Below are positions 15,558 to 24,497 of a stretch of DNA of 64,000 bases, in pieces. The notes beneath the pieces are model-generated. The model was not told the origin of the DNA. It saw only the letters and a list, made by a program, of their open reading frames with translations, and did no database searches. Source of the DNA: Luteimonas terrae (GTDB taxonomy: Bacteria; Pseudomonadota; Gammaproteobacteria; Xanthomonadales; Xanthomonadaceae). Each line of letters opens with the position of its first letter. The stretch's first letter is position 1. The stretch spans positions 62,001 through 126,000 of the forward strand of contig NZ_SMTG01000004.1 of assembly GCF_004358165.1 (NCBI RefSeq). The letters are read 5' to 3'. Both the position numbers and the translations under genes were made by a program.

Positions 15558-16376
15558 TCAGCGCATCGCCGCCAGACGCAGCTGGAACAGCGTCTTCGTC
15601 GCCAGCACGCGTTCCTCGGCCGGCTTGACGACCAGATCGTTGGCACCGGCGCGCAGCAACCCGACCTGGTTCTCGAGATTGCCGTCGCCCGTCATCACCA
15701 GCACCGGCAGGCGCCGCTTGCCGTAACCGAAGTCGCGTCGCACCGCGCGCAGCAGATCGTGGCCGCTGAGTTCGCCCTTCAGATAGACGTCGGTCAGCAC
15801 CAGATCCGCGCCGGGTGCCGCGGGACCGTCGCGGTACGCGTCGAGGTACGCAAGCGCGTCCTCGGCGCTGAGCACGTGGGTCACGCGCATCTGCTGCGCT
15901 TCGAGCATGCGCCGCGTGGCCAGCGCGACGGTGCGGCTGTCCTCGACGTAGAGCACGTGGGCGTCGGGAATCGGCTCGGGGCGCACGTAGCCGCGGATGA
16001 ATTCCGCCAGCGCGCGATGGCCCAGCGCCTTGTCGAAATGGTCGGTGACGTCCTCGGTGAAACGCCGCGCTTCGAGATGCGACTGCGCATCACCCGAAAC
16101 CACGATTACCGGCACGTAGCGCTGACCCGCCGCTTCGCGCACGCGCCGCGCGAGCTGCAGACCGTCACCGTCGGGCAGCGACAGCGCGGTGCTGACCAGA
16201 TCGACCGGCGCGGCGTCGAGTGCGGCCACCGCATCGGCGAGGCCCGTGCATTCGATCACCTCGACACCGGCCAGCGACTGGCGCAGCACGTCGCCGATCA
16301 GGCGCCGCACCAGTTTCGAACCGTCGACGACCATCACCCGGGGCGCGTCGCCTGCGAGATGACGGAGGTCGTGCAC
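15558..16376 (-). CDS. Tandem-receiver response regulator with degenerate first receiver
   Basis: 272 residues from a GTG three bases after ftsX. Two receiver domains, about 12-132 and 138-268, and no output domain. The second has all usual residues (YVEDSRT, DLVLTDVYLKG with the phospho-Asp, MTGD, VVKP). In the first the phospho-acceptor position is Ala64 (DLVSTALSLPDGDG) and the acidic pocket reads VVDGSK with a single Asp, so it should not be phosphorylated. Twin-receiver proteins act as adaptors or phosphate sinks through protein contacts. No kinase gene is adjacent. Its tight position behind ftsX suggests co-transcription with ftsEX and perhaps a link to division, which is inference. Confidence 0.85.
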   Translation of the reverse strand: MHDLRHLAGDAPRVMVVDGSKLVRRLIGDVLRQSLAGVEVIECTGLADAVAALDAAPVDLVSTALSLPDGDGLQLARRVREAAGQRYVPVIVVSGDAQSHLEARRFTEDVTDHFDKALGHRALAEFIRGYVRPEPIPDAHVLYVEDSRTVALATRRMLEAQQMRVTHVLSAEDALAYLDAYRDGPAAPGADLVLTDVYLKGELSGHDLLRAVRRDFGYGKRRLPVLVMTGDGNLENQVGLLRAGANDLVVKPAEERVLATKTLFQLRLAAMR

Positions 16377-16379
16377 GGC

Positions 16380-17330
16380 TCAGGTCTCGGTGGGCCGGGT
16401 CTGGCGCAGGAAATGCCCGGTGACGATGCCGCCGCCGAGCCAGCCGAGCAGCGTCGCACCGGCCAGCACCGCGACCACGCCCGCCGGGCCGAAGCCGCGC
16501 AGCGCGAACGTCGCGCCGTAGCTCGCGGCCAGTTCCGCCAGCGGCGGCTGCAGCGCGAGGCCGGCCACGGCCAGCAGGCCCAGCGCCACACCGCCTGCGG
16601 CCAGTCCGTACCAGGCGCCGAGATACAGGAACGGCCGGCGGATGAAGCCGTCGGTCGCGCCCAGCAACTGCAGCACGCCGAGTTCCTCGCGCCGCGACTG
16701 GATGTCCAGCCGCACCGTATTGCCAACGACCAGCAGTGCGCCGATCCCGAGCAGCGCCGCCAGCACCCAGACCACGCGGCCGCCGAAGCGCAGCCAGCCG
16801 TCGAGACGTTCGCGCCACTGCGCGTCGTGCTGGACGAGTTCCGATTCGGGCAGTGCGCGCAGCGACTCGGCCAGCAGCATCTCGTCGCCGCCGGGCGTCA
16901 CGATCAGCACGTGCGGCAAGGGGTTCTCGCCGAGCACGTCGATCGCATCGCCGAACTCGCCGCGCTCGCGCAACTCGGCCAGGCCTTCATCGGGCGAGCG
17001 ATGCACGACGCTGCCGACATCACTGCGCCCGCGCAGTTCGCGGGCCATCGTTTCAGCGCGCGCGCCGTCGATGTCCTGCTTGAGGAACACGCTGATCTCG
17101 CGCGAGGCGTCGATGCTGCCGCCCAGCCGACCGACGTTGTCGAGCACCAGCCACAGGCCCAGCGGCAGCGCGAGCGCCACCGCCATGACGCCGATGGTCA
17201 GCGCCGCCGACCACGGCTTCCTGAACAACCGCCCGAGACTGGCGAGCACGCTGTAGACGTGGTGGTCGAACCAGGTGCCGACCGGCGACGGCCCGCTGCG
17301 CGCGGGCTGGTTGCGGGGCGCCTCAGGCAT
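16380..17330 (-). CDS. ftsX: Cell-division ABC permease FtsX
   Basis: 316 residues: a cytoplasmic N-terminus, TM1 (ALTIGVMAVALALPLGLWLVL), a periplasmic loop of about 110 residues (SREISVFLKQDIDG to LDGWLR), then three further membrane segments. RREELGVLQLLGATDGFIRRPFLYLGAWYG is the typical FtsX cytoplasmic coupling region. With FtsE it regulates septal peptidoglycan hydrolases through the periplasmic loop. It overlaps ftsE by eight bases. The length and layout match other gammaproteobacterial FtsX proteins. Confidence 0.96.
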   Translation of the reverse strand: MPEAPRNQPARSGPSPVGTWFDHHVYSVLASLGRLFRKPWSAALTIGVMAVALALPLGLWLVLDNVGRLGGSIDASREISVFLKQDIDGARAETMARELRGRSDVGSVVHRSPDEGLAELRERGEFGDAIDVLGENPLPHVLIVTPGGDEMLLAESLRALPESELVQHDAQWRERLDGWLRFGGRVVWVLAALLGIGALLVVGNTVRLDIQSRREELGVLQLLGATDGFIRRPFLYLGAWYGLAAGGVALGLLAVAGLALQPPLAELAASYGATFALRGFGPAGVVAVLAGATLLGWLGGGIVTGHFLRQTRPTET

Positions 17331-18012
17331 CGGCGAGATCCTCCGGCGAGATGTCGTCGGCGAGCGTGCCGTGGTCGAGCACCAGCGTGCGCTTCTTCAT
17401 GCGCTTCACCAGACCGAGATCGTGGCTGGCGATCAGCACACTGGTGCCGCGCTCGGGCATCTCGGCGAACAGCGCCATGATTTCGGCCGACAAAGTGGGA
17501 TCAAGGTTGCCGGTGGGTTCGTCGGCGACCAGCAGGCGCGGCTCGCCGACGATGGCGCGCGCGATGCCGATACGCTGCTGCTCACCGGCCGAAAGCTGTG
17601 TCGGCAGCGCCCGTTCGCGCGCACCGAGCCCCAGCCGTTCCAGCACGCTGCGCACGCGCTTGCCGATCTCCGGCCGGCGCATGCCGCGCAGGATCAGCGG
17701 CAGCGCGATGTTGTCGAACACGCTGCGGTCGGCGAGCAGGCGATGGTCCTGGAACACCACCGCGACCTCGCGCCGGTGCATGGCGACCTTGCGGCCGCGG
17801 ACCTTGAGCAGGTTGCGTTCGCCGAACACCACCGCGCCACGGCTCGGCCGCTCCGCCAGATGGATGAGCTTGAGCAGCGTGCTCTTGCCCGCCCCGGAGT
17901 GGCCGGTGACGAACAGCATCTCCCCGGCCGCCACCTCGAAACTGACCTCCGACAGCGCCACGTGGCCGCCGGGATACTGCTTGCTGACGTTGTCGAATCG
18001 CAGGACGCTCAT
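17323..18012 (-). CDS. ftsE: Cell-division ABC ATPase FtsE
   Basis: 229 residues. Walker A GHSGAGKST, Q-loop VVFQDHRLL, ABC signature LSAGEQQRIGIARAI, Walker B LLVADEPTGNLD and switch His in LIASHD are all present. It is the cytoplasmic ATPase of FtsEX, acting at the Z-ring. The ATG at 18012 matches the family N-terminus (MSVLRFDNVSKQYPGG); the longer open frame runs back into the intergenic repeat. It is first in the minus-strand order ftsE-ftsX-response regulator. Confidence 0.97.
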   Translation of the reverse strand: MSVLRFDNVSKQYPGGHVALSEVSFEVAAGEMLFVTGHSGAGKSTLLKLIHLAERPSRGAVVFGERNLLKVRGRKVAMHRREVAVVFQDHRLLADRSVFDNIALPLILRGMRRPEIGKRVRSVLERLGLGARERALPTQLSAGEQQRIGIARAIVGEPRLLVADEPTGNLDPTLSAEIMALFAEMPERGTSVLIASHDLGLVKRMKKRTLVLDHGTLADDISPEDLADA

Positions 18013-18070
18013 GCGCGGGATTATTGCAGGGATCGCGTGCAGGGCGGCGTCATCGGAGCGGCGCGACGTA

Positions 18071-18212
18071 CAGCTCCGTCCCCCGTCTACGGGGAGAAGG
18101 ATGGGATGGGGGCGAAGCATGCGCGCCCATCTCTCTGCATCGAGCGCAATTCGTCGAATCGCTCGGATCGTCGCTGTCGCCATCCGAACGTTTGCCCCCA
18201 CCCAACCCGTCC
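18071..18212. repeat. Composite inverted repeat element, copy 2
   Basis: The hairpin CCCCGT-CT-ACGGGG (18081-18094) is followed by GGGATGGGGGCGAA (18103-18116) and, about 75 bases on, by GCCCCCACCCAACCC (from 18194). The same inner motifs in the same relative order appear on the minus strand of 1961-2111. Together with the terminator at 18345, this accounts for most of the 387-base gap 18013-18399; nothing coding is seen there. Confidence 0.6.
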
Positions 18213-18344
18213 GGCCCGGCGAAGCACGCCGGGCATTCGATCGACCCGCGCGGCAGTGCCGCGCAGACGGGCCGTTCTCATCCCCCGCACGCGAGGAAGG
18301 GCGCAAGCAGAAGACGCGGCATCCCGTCCGGAACACACGGAACG

Positions 18345-18377
18345 AAAAAGCCCCGCCGGAGCGGGGCTTTTTTTTTT
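18345..18377 (-). terminator. Intrinsic terminator downstream of rhlB
   Basis: AAAAAGCCCCGC, a four-base loop and GCGGGGCTTTTT with T tracts on both strands, starting 23 bases past the rhlB stop. It is usable in both directions. Confidence 0.88.
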
Positions 18378-18399
18378 GAGAGCGGAACCGCGCCCAGGA

Positions 18400-20154
18400 T
18401 CAGCGCGAATCGCCACCGGAGACCAGGCGACGCAGACCGCGTCCGATGCGGCTGAGCAGCGACGGGGCCTTCTCGGCGGCCGCGGCCGGTGCCGGACGCT
18501 GGGTCGGACGCACTTCACGCGGACCCTTGCCGCCGTTGCCGCCATTGCCGCGCGGCCTGGACTCGGCCGACTTCGCCTCGTTGCCCTGCGGCGCCGTGCC
18601 TTCCGCACCCTCGACCTTCTTGCCGCCACGGCGACGACGGCGCTTGCGCGGCGGACGCGACTCGTCCGGCATCGCCTGCGCGACGGCACCGGCGGCGTCG
18701 ACGACCGGCTTGGCCGGCGCGGCCGCAGCGTCTTCGGCGGCGACTTCCGGACGCGGCGTGCGCGGCTTGCGCGGACCGCGCTCGCCACGGCCTTCGCCAC
18801 CGCCCGAACGCGGGCCACGGCCACCCGGTGCGCCGCGACCGCCACCCGGACCGCCACGGCCACCGCCGCGCTTGGCATCCTCGGCGGCGCGCGCTTCGCG
18901 CACTTCCTTGAAGATCTCGCCGATGCTCTCGCCTTCCTCGGCGTCAACCTCCACGCCCTCGCGCGGCTTGCGCGGCAGCGCGGTCAGCAGTTCCTGCGTG
19001 ACCGGCTCGGACGGAATCTTCTGCTCGATGTAGGCCTCGATGTCCGGCAGCGACATCGCGTAGCGCTCGCAGGCAAAGCTGATCGCGTCACCTTCTGCGC
19101 CGAGACGCGCGGTGCGGCCGATGCGGTGCACGTAATCCTCGGCGTCGAACGGCAGGTCGTAGTTGAAGACGTGAGAGACGCCGTCGATATGCAGGCCGCG
19201 CGCGGCGACGTCGGTGGCGACCAGCAGTTCGAGCTGGCCGGCCTGGAACTTCTTCAGCAGCGTTTCGCGCTTCTTCTGCGGCACGTCGCCCGACAGCACG
19301 CCGACGCGGTAGCCGGCCTTCTCCAGCGCGCGCGCGACGCGCTCCACGAAGGCCTTGGTATTGACGAACACCATGGTCCGCGCGCCTTCGCTGCGCGACA
19401 GCAGACCGATCAGCAGAGGAATCTTTTCCTCATCGGCCGGGTAGTACAGCTTCTGCCGCACCTTGGCCGCGGTGATGAATTCCGCCTCGACGACCAGCTT
19501 CTCCGGCTCGTTCATGTGCTCGTAGGCGAGCTCGAGCACGCGATGGCTCAGCGTCGCCGAGAACAGCAGCGTCTGGCGCTCGGTGCGGATCGGCATGCGC
19601 CGCAGCAGGAAGCGGATGTCCTTGATGAAGCCCAGGTCGAACATGCGGTCGGCTTCGTCGAGCACGCACATCTCGCAGGCGTGCAGGCTGACGACCTTGT
19701 GCTGCTTGACGTAGTCGATCAGGCGGCCGGGCGTGGCGATGATGACGTCGGCGCCTTCCTGCAGCATCTGGCGCTGCTTGTCGTAATCGACGCCGCCGTA
19801 GACGAGGGCGAACTTCAGGCCGAGCTGGCTGCCGAACTTCACCGCGTCCTTGTGGATCTGGATGGCCAGTTCGCGGGTCGGCGCCAGGATCAGCGCGCGC
19901 GGGTCTTCGGGCTTGCGCTCGGCCAGCGCCGGCTTCGACAGCAGGCGGTTGATGACCGCGACCAGGAAGGCCAGCGTCTTGCCGGTGCCGGTCTGGGCCT
20001 GGCCGGCGACGTCGCGCCCGTGCAGGGCGAGCGGCAGGGTCATCGCCTGGATCGGCGTGCAGCGGGTGAAGCCCGCGCCTTCGAGCCCGGCGAGCAGCGC
20101 CGGATGCAGGTCGAAGGACGAGAAGGTGATGTCGGTAAGAGGCTTGTCGCTCAT
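18400..20154 (-). CDS. rhlB: DEAD-box ATP-dependent RNA helicase RhlB, with long RGG/basic tail
   Basis: 584 residues. Core: F-motif [27 protein letters not shown], Walker [32 protein letters not shown], and helicase domain 2 with [13 protein letters not shown] and [10 protein letters not shown]. After about residue 428 a roughly 155-residue disordered tail follows, rich in Gly, Arg and Pro ([12 protein letters not shown]), with a [10 protein letters not shown] cluster and a C-terminal basic helix ([12 protein letters not shown]). RhlB acts in RNA degradation with RNase E/PNPase. The tail is longer than in E. coli and probably binds RNA. It is divergent from trxA and rho, the conserved gammaproteobacterial neighbourhood. 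Confidence 0.93.
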   Translation of the reverse strand: MSDKPLTDITFSSFDLHPALLAGLEGAGFTRCTPIQAMTLPLALHGRDVAGQAQTGTGKTLAFLVAVINRLLSKPALAERKPEDPRALILAPTRELAIQIHKDAVKFGSQLGLKFALVYGGVDYDKQRQMLQEGADVIIATPGRLIDYVKQHKVVSLHACEMCVLDEADRMFDLGFIKDIRFLLRRMPIRTERQTLLFSATLSHRVLELAYEHMNEPEKLVVEAEFITAAKVRQKLYYPADEEKIPLLIGLLSRSEGARTMVFVNTKAFVERVARALEKAGYRVGVLSGDVPQKKRETLLKKFQAGQLELLVATDVAARGLHIDGVSHVFNYDLPFDAEDYVHRIGRTARLGAEGDAISFACERYAMSLPDIEAYIEQKIPSEPVTQELLTALPRKPREGVEVDAEEGESIGEIFKEVREARAAEDAKRGGGRGGPGGGRGAPGGRGPRSGGGEGRGERGPRKPRTPRPEVAAEDAAAAPAKPVVDAAGAVAQAMPDESRPPRKRRRRRGGKKVEGAEGTAPQGNEAKSAESRPRGNGGNGGKGPREVRPTQRPAPAAAAEKAPSLLSRIGRGLRRLVSGGDSR

Positions 20155-20355
20155 GCGTAGGAATGTGTCCGGGCGTCGCCGGCTGGAGGGCGCCGCGTGC
20201 TTGCGTGGGAGACAGTCGCGACGGCAGACTGCCTGGGCGCAGGACGCGTGGGTCGTCCCGCAGGAGCGCCACCTTGATTCCGGTCGGCGATCCCCCATTT
20301 TACATCCATCCCGGCGCCGCTGCTCTGGCGGGCGCCCCGCCACCCGGAGATTCCC

Positions 20356-20682
20356 GTGAGCAATGCCGTGATCCACGCCAGCGATGCCGACTTCGACGCC
20401 ACCGTTCTGCAGTCCGATGTCCCGGTGCTGGTCGACTTCTGGGCCCCGTGGTGCGGCCCCTGCAAGATGATCGCCCCGGCCCTGGACGAACTGGCAGGCG
20501 ACTACGCCGGCCGCGCCAAGATCGTGAAGGTCGACGTCGACCAGAACCAGGCCACCGCGCTGAAGTACCACGTGCGCTCGATTCCCATGCTGCTGGTCTT
20601 CAAGGACGGCCAGGTGCAGGGCACCCAGATCGGCGCCGTCGGCAAGCCGCAGCTCGCCCAGCTGATCGACAAGGCGCTCTGA
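20356..20682 (+). CDS. trxA: Thioredoxin 1
   Basis: 108 residues, GTG start at 20356 with GGAG seven bases upstream. It contains the active site [15 protein letters not shown], the conserved cis-Pro segment [12 protein letters not shown] and the buried Asp of the LVDFWA strand. It is a cytoplasmic disulfide reductase supplying ribonucleotide reductase, PAPS reductase and peroxiredoxins. Length and sequence match the E. coli TrxA class. It lies between rhlB (divergent) and rho (same strand), as in many gammaproteobacteria. Confidence 0.98.
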   Translation: MSNAVIHASDADFDATVLQSDVPVLVDFWAPWCGPCKMIAPALDELAGDYAGRAKIVKVDVDQNQATALKYHVRSIPMLLVFKDGQVQGTQIGAVGKPQLAQLIDKAL

Positions 20683-20886
20683 TCGAGCGCCTTCGCGACG
20701 CGGTCACACCGGCCGCCGTCGCCTGAACCGACCGCGTCGCGCGTCTTGCCGCCGGTCGGGCGCAGTGCTAGGTTTGCGCTGCTCCGGCACGCCACAGGCG
20801 CGCCGCACCCATCTGGCGTCATTCCCTGACTTCCGTCATCCGCACCCGCCCGTCCCGGGCGCTCGCACCGAGCGAGGATTTTCCGC

Positions 20887-22641
20887 TTGTCCGACAACAC
20901 ATCCGATCCCGGCACGCCCGAGGGCGACACCGCCGTGAAGCGCGTCCGCAAGGCGCGCGTGGCCAAGAAGGCCACCGACTCCACCGCATCCGAATCCAGC
21001 CAGCCGCAGCTGCTGCCGGCCCAGGACGCACCCGCGCCCAGGCCGCAGGCCGCTGAAGCACCGGCACCCCAGACCGATGCGCCGAAGGCGTCGGGCGATG
21101 CCGGCCAAAGCGACATGCCGCGCAATGCGCAGGGCAATGGCCAGGGCAACGCGCCGCAGCAGGGCCAGGGCGGCGAACCGCGCCCGCAGCAGGGCGGCGG
21201 CCAGCATCACCACCAGAACCAGAACCGCCACGAGCAGGGCGGCGAGCGCGGCAACCGTCGCGACCGCTTCAAGAACCGCCGTGACCGCCAGCGTGGCGGC
21301 CGCGACGACGGCCTGCCGCAGGACGGCAACAACGATCACGTACAGCGCCTGCCGCCGCCGAACATTCCGGAAGGCTTCCCCCAGTACACGCTGAGCGATC
21401 TGAAGCAGATGCCGGCGCACAAGCTGTACGACATCGCCGACCAGCTCTCGATCGAAGGCCTGGCGCGCGCGCGCAAGCAGGACGTGATCTTCGGCCTGCT
21501 CAAGGTGCTGACCCGCCACGGCGAAGGCGTCGTCGCCGACGGCGTGCTGGAAATCCTGCCCGACGGCTACGGCTTCCTGCGCGCGGCCGAGGCGAGCTAC
21601 CTCGCCGGTCCGGACGACGTCTACATCTCGCCCAGCCAGATCCGCCGCTTCAATTTGCGCACCGGCGACCATCTGCTCGGCCGCATCCGCTGGCCCAAGG
21701 ACGGCGAACGCTACTTCGCGCTGTCGGTCGTCGACACCATCAATGGCGAGCCGCCGGAAGCCAGCAAGGGCAAGGTGCTGTTCGAGAACCTGACCCCGCT
21801 GTTCCCGCGCAAGCGCTTCAAGCTCGAGCGCGGCGACGGTTCCAGCGAGGACATCGCCGGCCGCATCCTCGATCTGATGGCCCCGCAGGGCAAAGGCCAG
21901 CGCGCCCTGATCGTCTCGCCGCCGAAGGCGGGCAAGACGATGATGATGCAGCAGATCGCCAGCGCGATTACCTACAACCACCCCGACGTGCACATGATCG
22001 TGCTGCTGATCGACGAGCGTCCGGAAGAAGTGACCGAAATGCAGCGCACCGTGCGCGGCGAGGTCATCTCCTCCACGTTCGACGAGCCCGCCGCGCGCCA
22101 CGTGCAGGTCGCCGAAATGGTGATCGAGCGCGCCAAGCGCCTGGTCGAGCACAAGAAGGATGTCGTCATCCTGCTCGACTCGATCACCCGCCTCGCCCGC
22201 GCCTACAACAACGTCGTGCCCTCGTCGGGCAAGGTCCTGACCGGTGGCGTCGACGCCAACGCGATGCACCGCCCGAAGCGCTTCTTCGGCGCCGCGCGCA
22301 ACGTCGAGGAAGGCGGCTCGCTGACCATCATCGCCACCGCCCTCGTCGACACCGGCAGCGCGATGGACAAGGTGATCTACGAGGAGTTCAAGGGCACCGG
22401 CAACTCGGAAGTGCACCTGGACCGCCGCATCACCGAAAAGCGCGTCTACCCGGCGATCAACGTCAACCAGTCGGGCACCCGCCGCGAGGATTTCCTCATC
22501 GAGCCGGACCTGCTGCAGCGCATCTGGATCCTGCGCAAGCTCCTCCACCCGATGGACGAGATCGCCGCGATGGAGTTCCTCCTCGACAAGATGAAGACCA
22601 CCAAGTCGAACGAGGAATTCTTCTCGTCGATGAAGCGCTGA
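20887..22641 (+). CDS. rho: Transcription termination factor Rho with long disordered N-terminal extension
   Basis: 584 residues from a TTG at 20887. The canonical Rho begins near residue 167 ([14 protein letters not shown]) and has the RNA-binding CSD ([30 protein letters not shown]). It also has Walker [11 protein letters not shown], Walker [17 protein letters not shown], and the Q/R loops with [26 protein letters not shown]. The extra 165 residues are low-complexity: Pro/Ala/Gln in the first half, then Gln/Gly/Asn/His ([21 protein letters not shown]) and a basic stretch [16 protein letters not shown]. Hexameric RNA-dependent helicase that ends transcription. The 204 bases before it show no clear structure. 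An alternative start inside the extension cannot be excluded. Confidence 0.96.
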   Translation: MSDNTSDPGTPEGDTAVKRVRKARVAKKATDSTASESSQPQLLPAQDAPAPRPQAAEAPAPQTDAPKASGDAGQSDMPRNAQGNGQGNAPQQGQGGEPRPQQGGGQHHHQNQNRHEQGGERGNRRDRFKNRRDRQRGGRDDGLPQDGNNDHVQRLPPPNIPEGFPQYTLSDLKQMPAHKLYDIADQLSIEGLARARKQDVIFGLLKVLTRHGEGVVADGVLEILPDGYGFLRAAEASYLAGPDDVYISPSQIRRFNLRTGDHLLGRIRWPKDGERYFALSVVDTINGEPPEASKGKVLFENLTPLFPRKRFKLERGDGSSEDIAGRILDLMAPQGKGQRALIVSPPKAGKTMMMQQIASAITYNHPDVHMIVLLIDERPEEVTEMQRTVRGEVISSTFDEPAARHVQVAEMVIERAKRLVEHKKDVVILLDSITRLARAYNNVVPSSGKVLTGGVDANAMHRPKRFFGAARNVEEGGSLTIIATALVDTGSAMDKVIYEEFKGTGNSEVHLDRRITEKRVYPAINVNQSGTRREDFLIEPDLLQRIWILRKLLHPMDEIAAMEFLLDKMKTTKSNEEFFSSMKR

Positions 22642-22668
22642 CCGGCTCGCCGGTCTTCGCTGGACACG

Positions 22669-22697
22669 AAAAGGCCCCGCTCGCGCGGGGCCTTTTT
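22669..22697 (+). terminator. Intrinsic terminator after rho
   Basis: AAAAGGCCCCGC, loop TCGC, GCGGGGCCTTTTT, ending 56 bases past the rho stop. The mirror A tract makes it usable for the convergent gene at 22733 too. Confidence 0.9.
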
Positions 22698-22732
22698 CGC
22701 TGGCGCCGCCACTGCGGACGACGCGCTGGGAC

Positions 22733-23500
22733 TTACCCTGCGTCGCGAATTGCGAACGCCGATTGTGCGGTGACGATCTGGCCACCGGCCTGCCCCTGCT
22801 CGGCGGCGACACATTCCGCGGAGCCGGTTCTCGAATCCTGCATGTTCTTCAACATCTCCCGCGCCTTGCGCGAGCCCGTGTTCGCCACCTCTAGGGTCAC
22901 AGGCGTACTGACGCGGGTGGTAATCGCCCGACCATCCACCTGTTCCGGCAGCGCCTGCATGCCGGCGACCCACTCGCGGGCCATGCGTTCGAAGGGTGCA
23001 CGGTTGCGCTCACGCGTGCTGTCGGCGAACTCGACGGAATCCAGGCTCGCGCTGCCGTCAGGCTGCACGGTGTAGTTCACCGTCATGCTCGCTGACAGTC
23101 CGCGCCGCGCCGCTTCCACTGGATAACGCGGTGGCGCGGGATACGCCGAGCCGTCCGCCAGGCCCGGACCGTGACTCCGATACTCGGCGGCCAAGTGCAT
23201 CTGGTCGCCGGCCGCCGGCACCGCGCAGACACCGAAGACCACGTAGGTCACGCCGCCAAGCGGGCGCCCCTCGATCACTGCGGGCTCAAATGCGAGATCG
23301 CGCGCACGCGCCTCGACGAAATCGCGAAGACCTTGGGGCAGCCTGGGCGACGCTTCGATGTCGGTCGGCTGACCGCGTTCGTCGACGACGACTTTGACCA
23401 TTGTGGGAAACGCCACGACCTCGGCAGCGCCACGTGCACCCGCCGGAGCCGCAATCGCGAACGCAAGAAGACTGCCGGTCAGCACTAGTGTATGTCGCAT
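22733..23500 (-). CDS. Secreted protein with TonB-C-like domain (paralogue 1)
   Basis: 255 residues with a clear signal peptide (LVLTGSLLAFAIAAPAGA) and a strong AGGAGG ribosome site five bases before the ATG. Two TonB-C-like beta units are visible: VVAFPTMVKVVVDERGQPTDIEASP and, stronger, PPRYPVEAARRGLSASMTVNYTVQPDGSASLDSVEF. Cys occurs once in each half (FGVCAV and SAECVA) and might form a disulfide. There is no N-terminal anchor or proline linker, so it is not a normal energy transducer. It is probably a soluble periplasmic protein using the fold for binding. The gene at 23551 is a paralogue 50 bases upstream in the same orientation. Confidence 0.75.
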   Translation of the reverse strand: MRHTLVLTGSLLAFAIAAPAGARGAAEVVAFPTMVKVVVDERGQPTDIEASPRLPQGLRDFVEARARDLAFEPAVIEGRPLGGVTYVVFGVCAVPAAGDQMHLAAEYRSHGPGLADGSAYPAPPRYPVEAARRGLSASMTVNYTVQPDGSASLDSVEFADSTRERNRAPFERMAREWVAGMQALPEQVDGRAITTRVSTPVTLEVANTGSRKAREMLKNMQDSRTGSAECVAAEQGQAGGQIVTAQSAFAIRDAG

Positions 23501-23550
23501 GGAACCTCCTTGTTCACGCCTTGGGCGCGGGGAAAAGGAAATCGAATGGT

Positions 23551-24417
23551 TCAGCCCTGGAACGGGGTCAACAGTTTGAAGCGCGAGGTTTCCGGCGTCA
23601 CGCCGCCGGCCACCAGGGTGTCAGGACTGAAACCCGGCGGCGTCGGCGCGGCCCATTCCGGGCGCTGCTGCTGGCCGGGATGGTAGGCACTCCACTGCCC
23701 GTACGCGGTCTCCCGGTCATCGGCCAACCTGAAATCGACGGGCACGCGCACCACCCAGTAATCACGATTCGTGTCCTCACCCTGCTCCGGCGGGGTGAAC
23801 GTCCAGTGCTTGAGCGCGTTGTCGATCGCAGTCTTCGACAATGTGTTGCGAATCATCTGCATCTGTCGTGCATTGCCGAGTGCGGTCAGATTGACCTGTT
23901 CGGCGACGACATCTTCAGCCTTGCCGTCGCGTCCGACCTTCACCAGCAGATAGACCGTGCCCTTGCCGCCGATCTGCGCGATGTTCATCGGGTAGCGCGG
24001 TGGACGCAGGTCGGAACGCCGCACGCTGGTGCGATCAGCATCCGAATATTCCTCGCCGAAATGCGCACTGGCGATGCGCACGTGCATATTGCCTTCGCTG
24101 TCGCCCACCGGTGTCGCGACCAGGCGCACACTCATCTTGGCGCGCGCAAGCACGGGCGCACCGTCGACGAGGACAGGCTCGAAGCGCAGCGCGGGAATCG
24201 CGCGTTCGATCAGATTGACCGCATGCGCCGGCAGTTTTTCCGGCTTGTCGAAGGCATGGCCGCTGACTTTGCCTTCTCGATCGATGTCGACGTGGCCCGT
24301 CACTAACATGGAGGCTTCGACTTCCTGGCGCGCCTGACGCGCACTTTGTGCATCGACGACGGGCGCGGCTCCAGCGAGAAACGCGAGGGCGAGCAGCGCG
24401 GAGAGCGTGCGGTTCAT
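23551..24417 (-). CDS. Secreted protein with TonB-C-like domain (paralogue 2)
   Basis: 288 residues from ATG 24417, with a signal peptide ending near APVVDAQ. An N-terminal unit reads VTGHVDIDREGKVSGHAFDKP, and a central unit PPRYPMNIAQIGGKGTVYLLVKVGRDGKAEDVVAEQV shows the PxYP-x-GxGxVxLxVxVdxdG pattern of TonB C-terminal domains. It ends with a Pro/Gln-rich tail. No membrane anchor after cleavage. The shared PPRYP start and domain order with the protein at 22733 indicate tandem duplication and divergence. The cellular role is unknown. Confidence 0.75.
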   Translation of the reverse strand: MNRTLSALLALAFLAGAAPVVDAQSARQARQEVEASMLVTGHVDIDREGKVSGHAFDKPEKLPAHAVNLIERAIPALRFEPVLVDGAPVLARAKMSVRLVATPVGDSEGNMHVRIASAHFGEEYSDADRTSVRRSDLRPPRYPMNIAQIGGKGTVYLLVKVGRDGKAEDVVAEQVNLTALGNARQMQMIRNTLSKTAIDNALKHWTFTPPEQGEDTNRDYWVVRVPVDFRLADDRETAYGQWSAYHPGQQQRPEWAAPTPPGFSPDTLVAGGVTPETSRFKLLTPFQG

Positions 24418-24497
24418 GGGTGCTTCCTGCAGAGGACCGGACGCCTGACTGTGCCGCCTCCGGGAGCGCGGAACAAGCCCGGGCAAACCCCGGGTCG

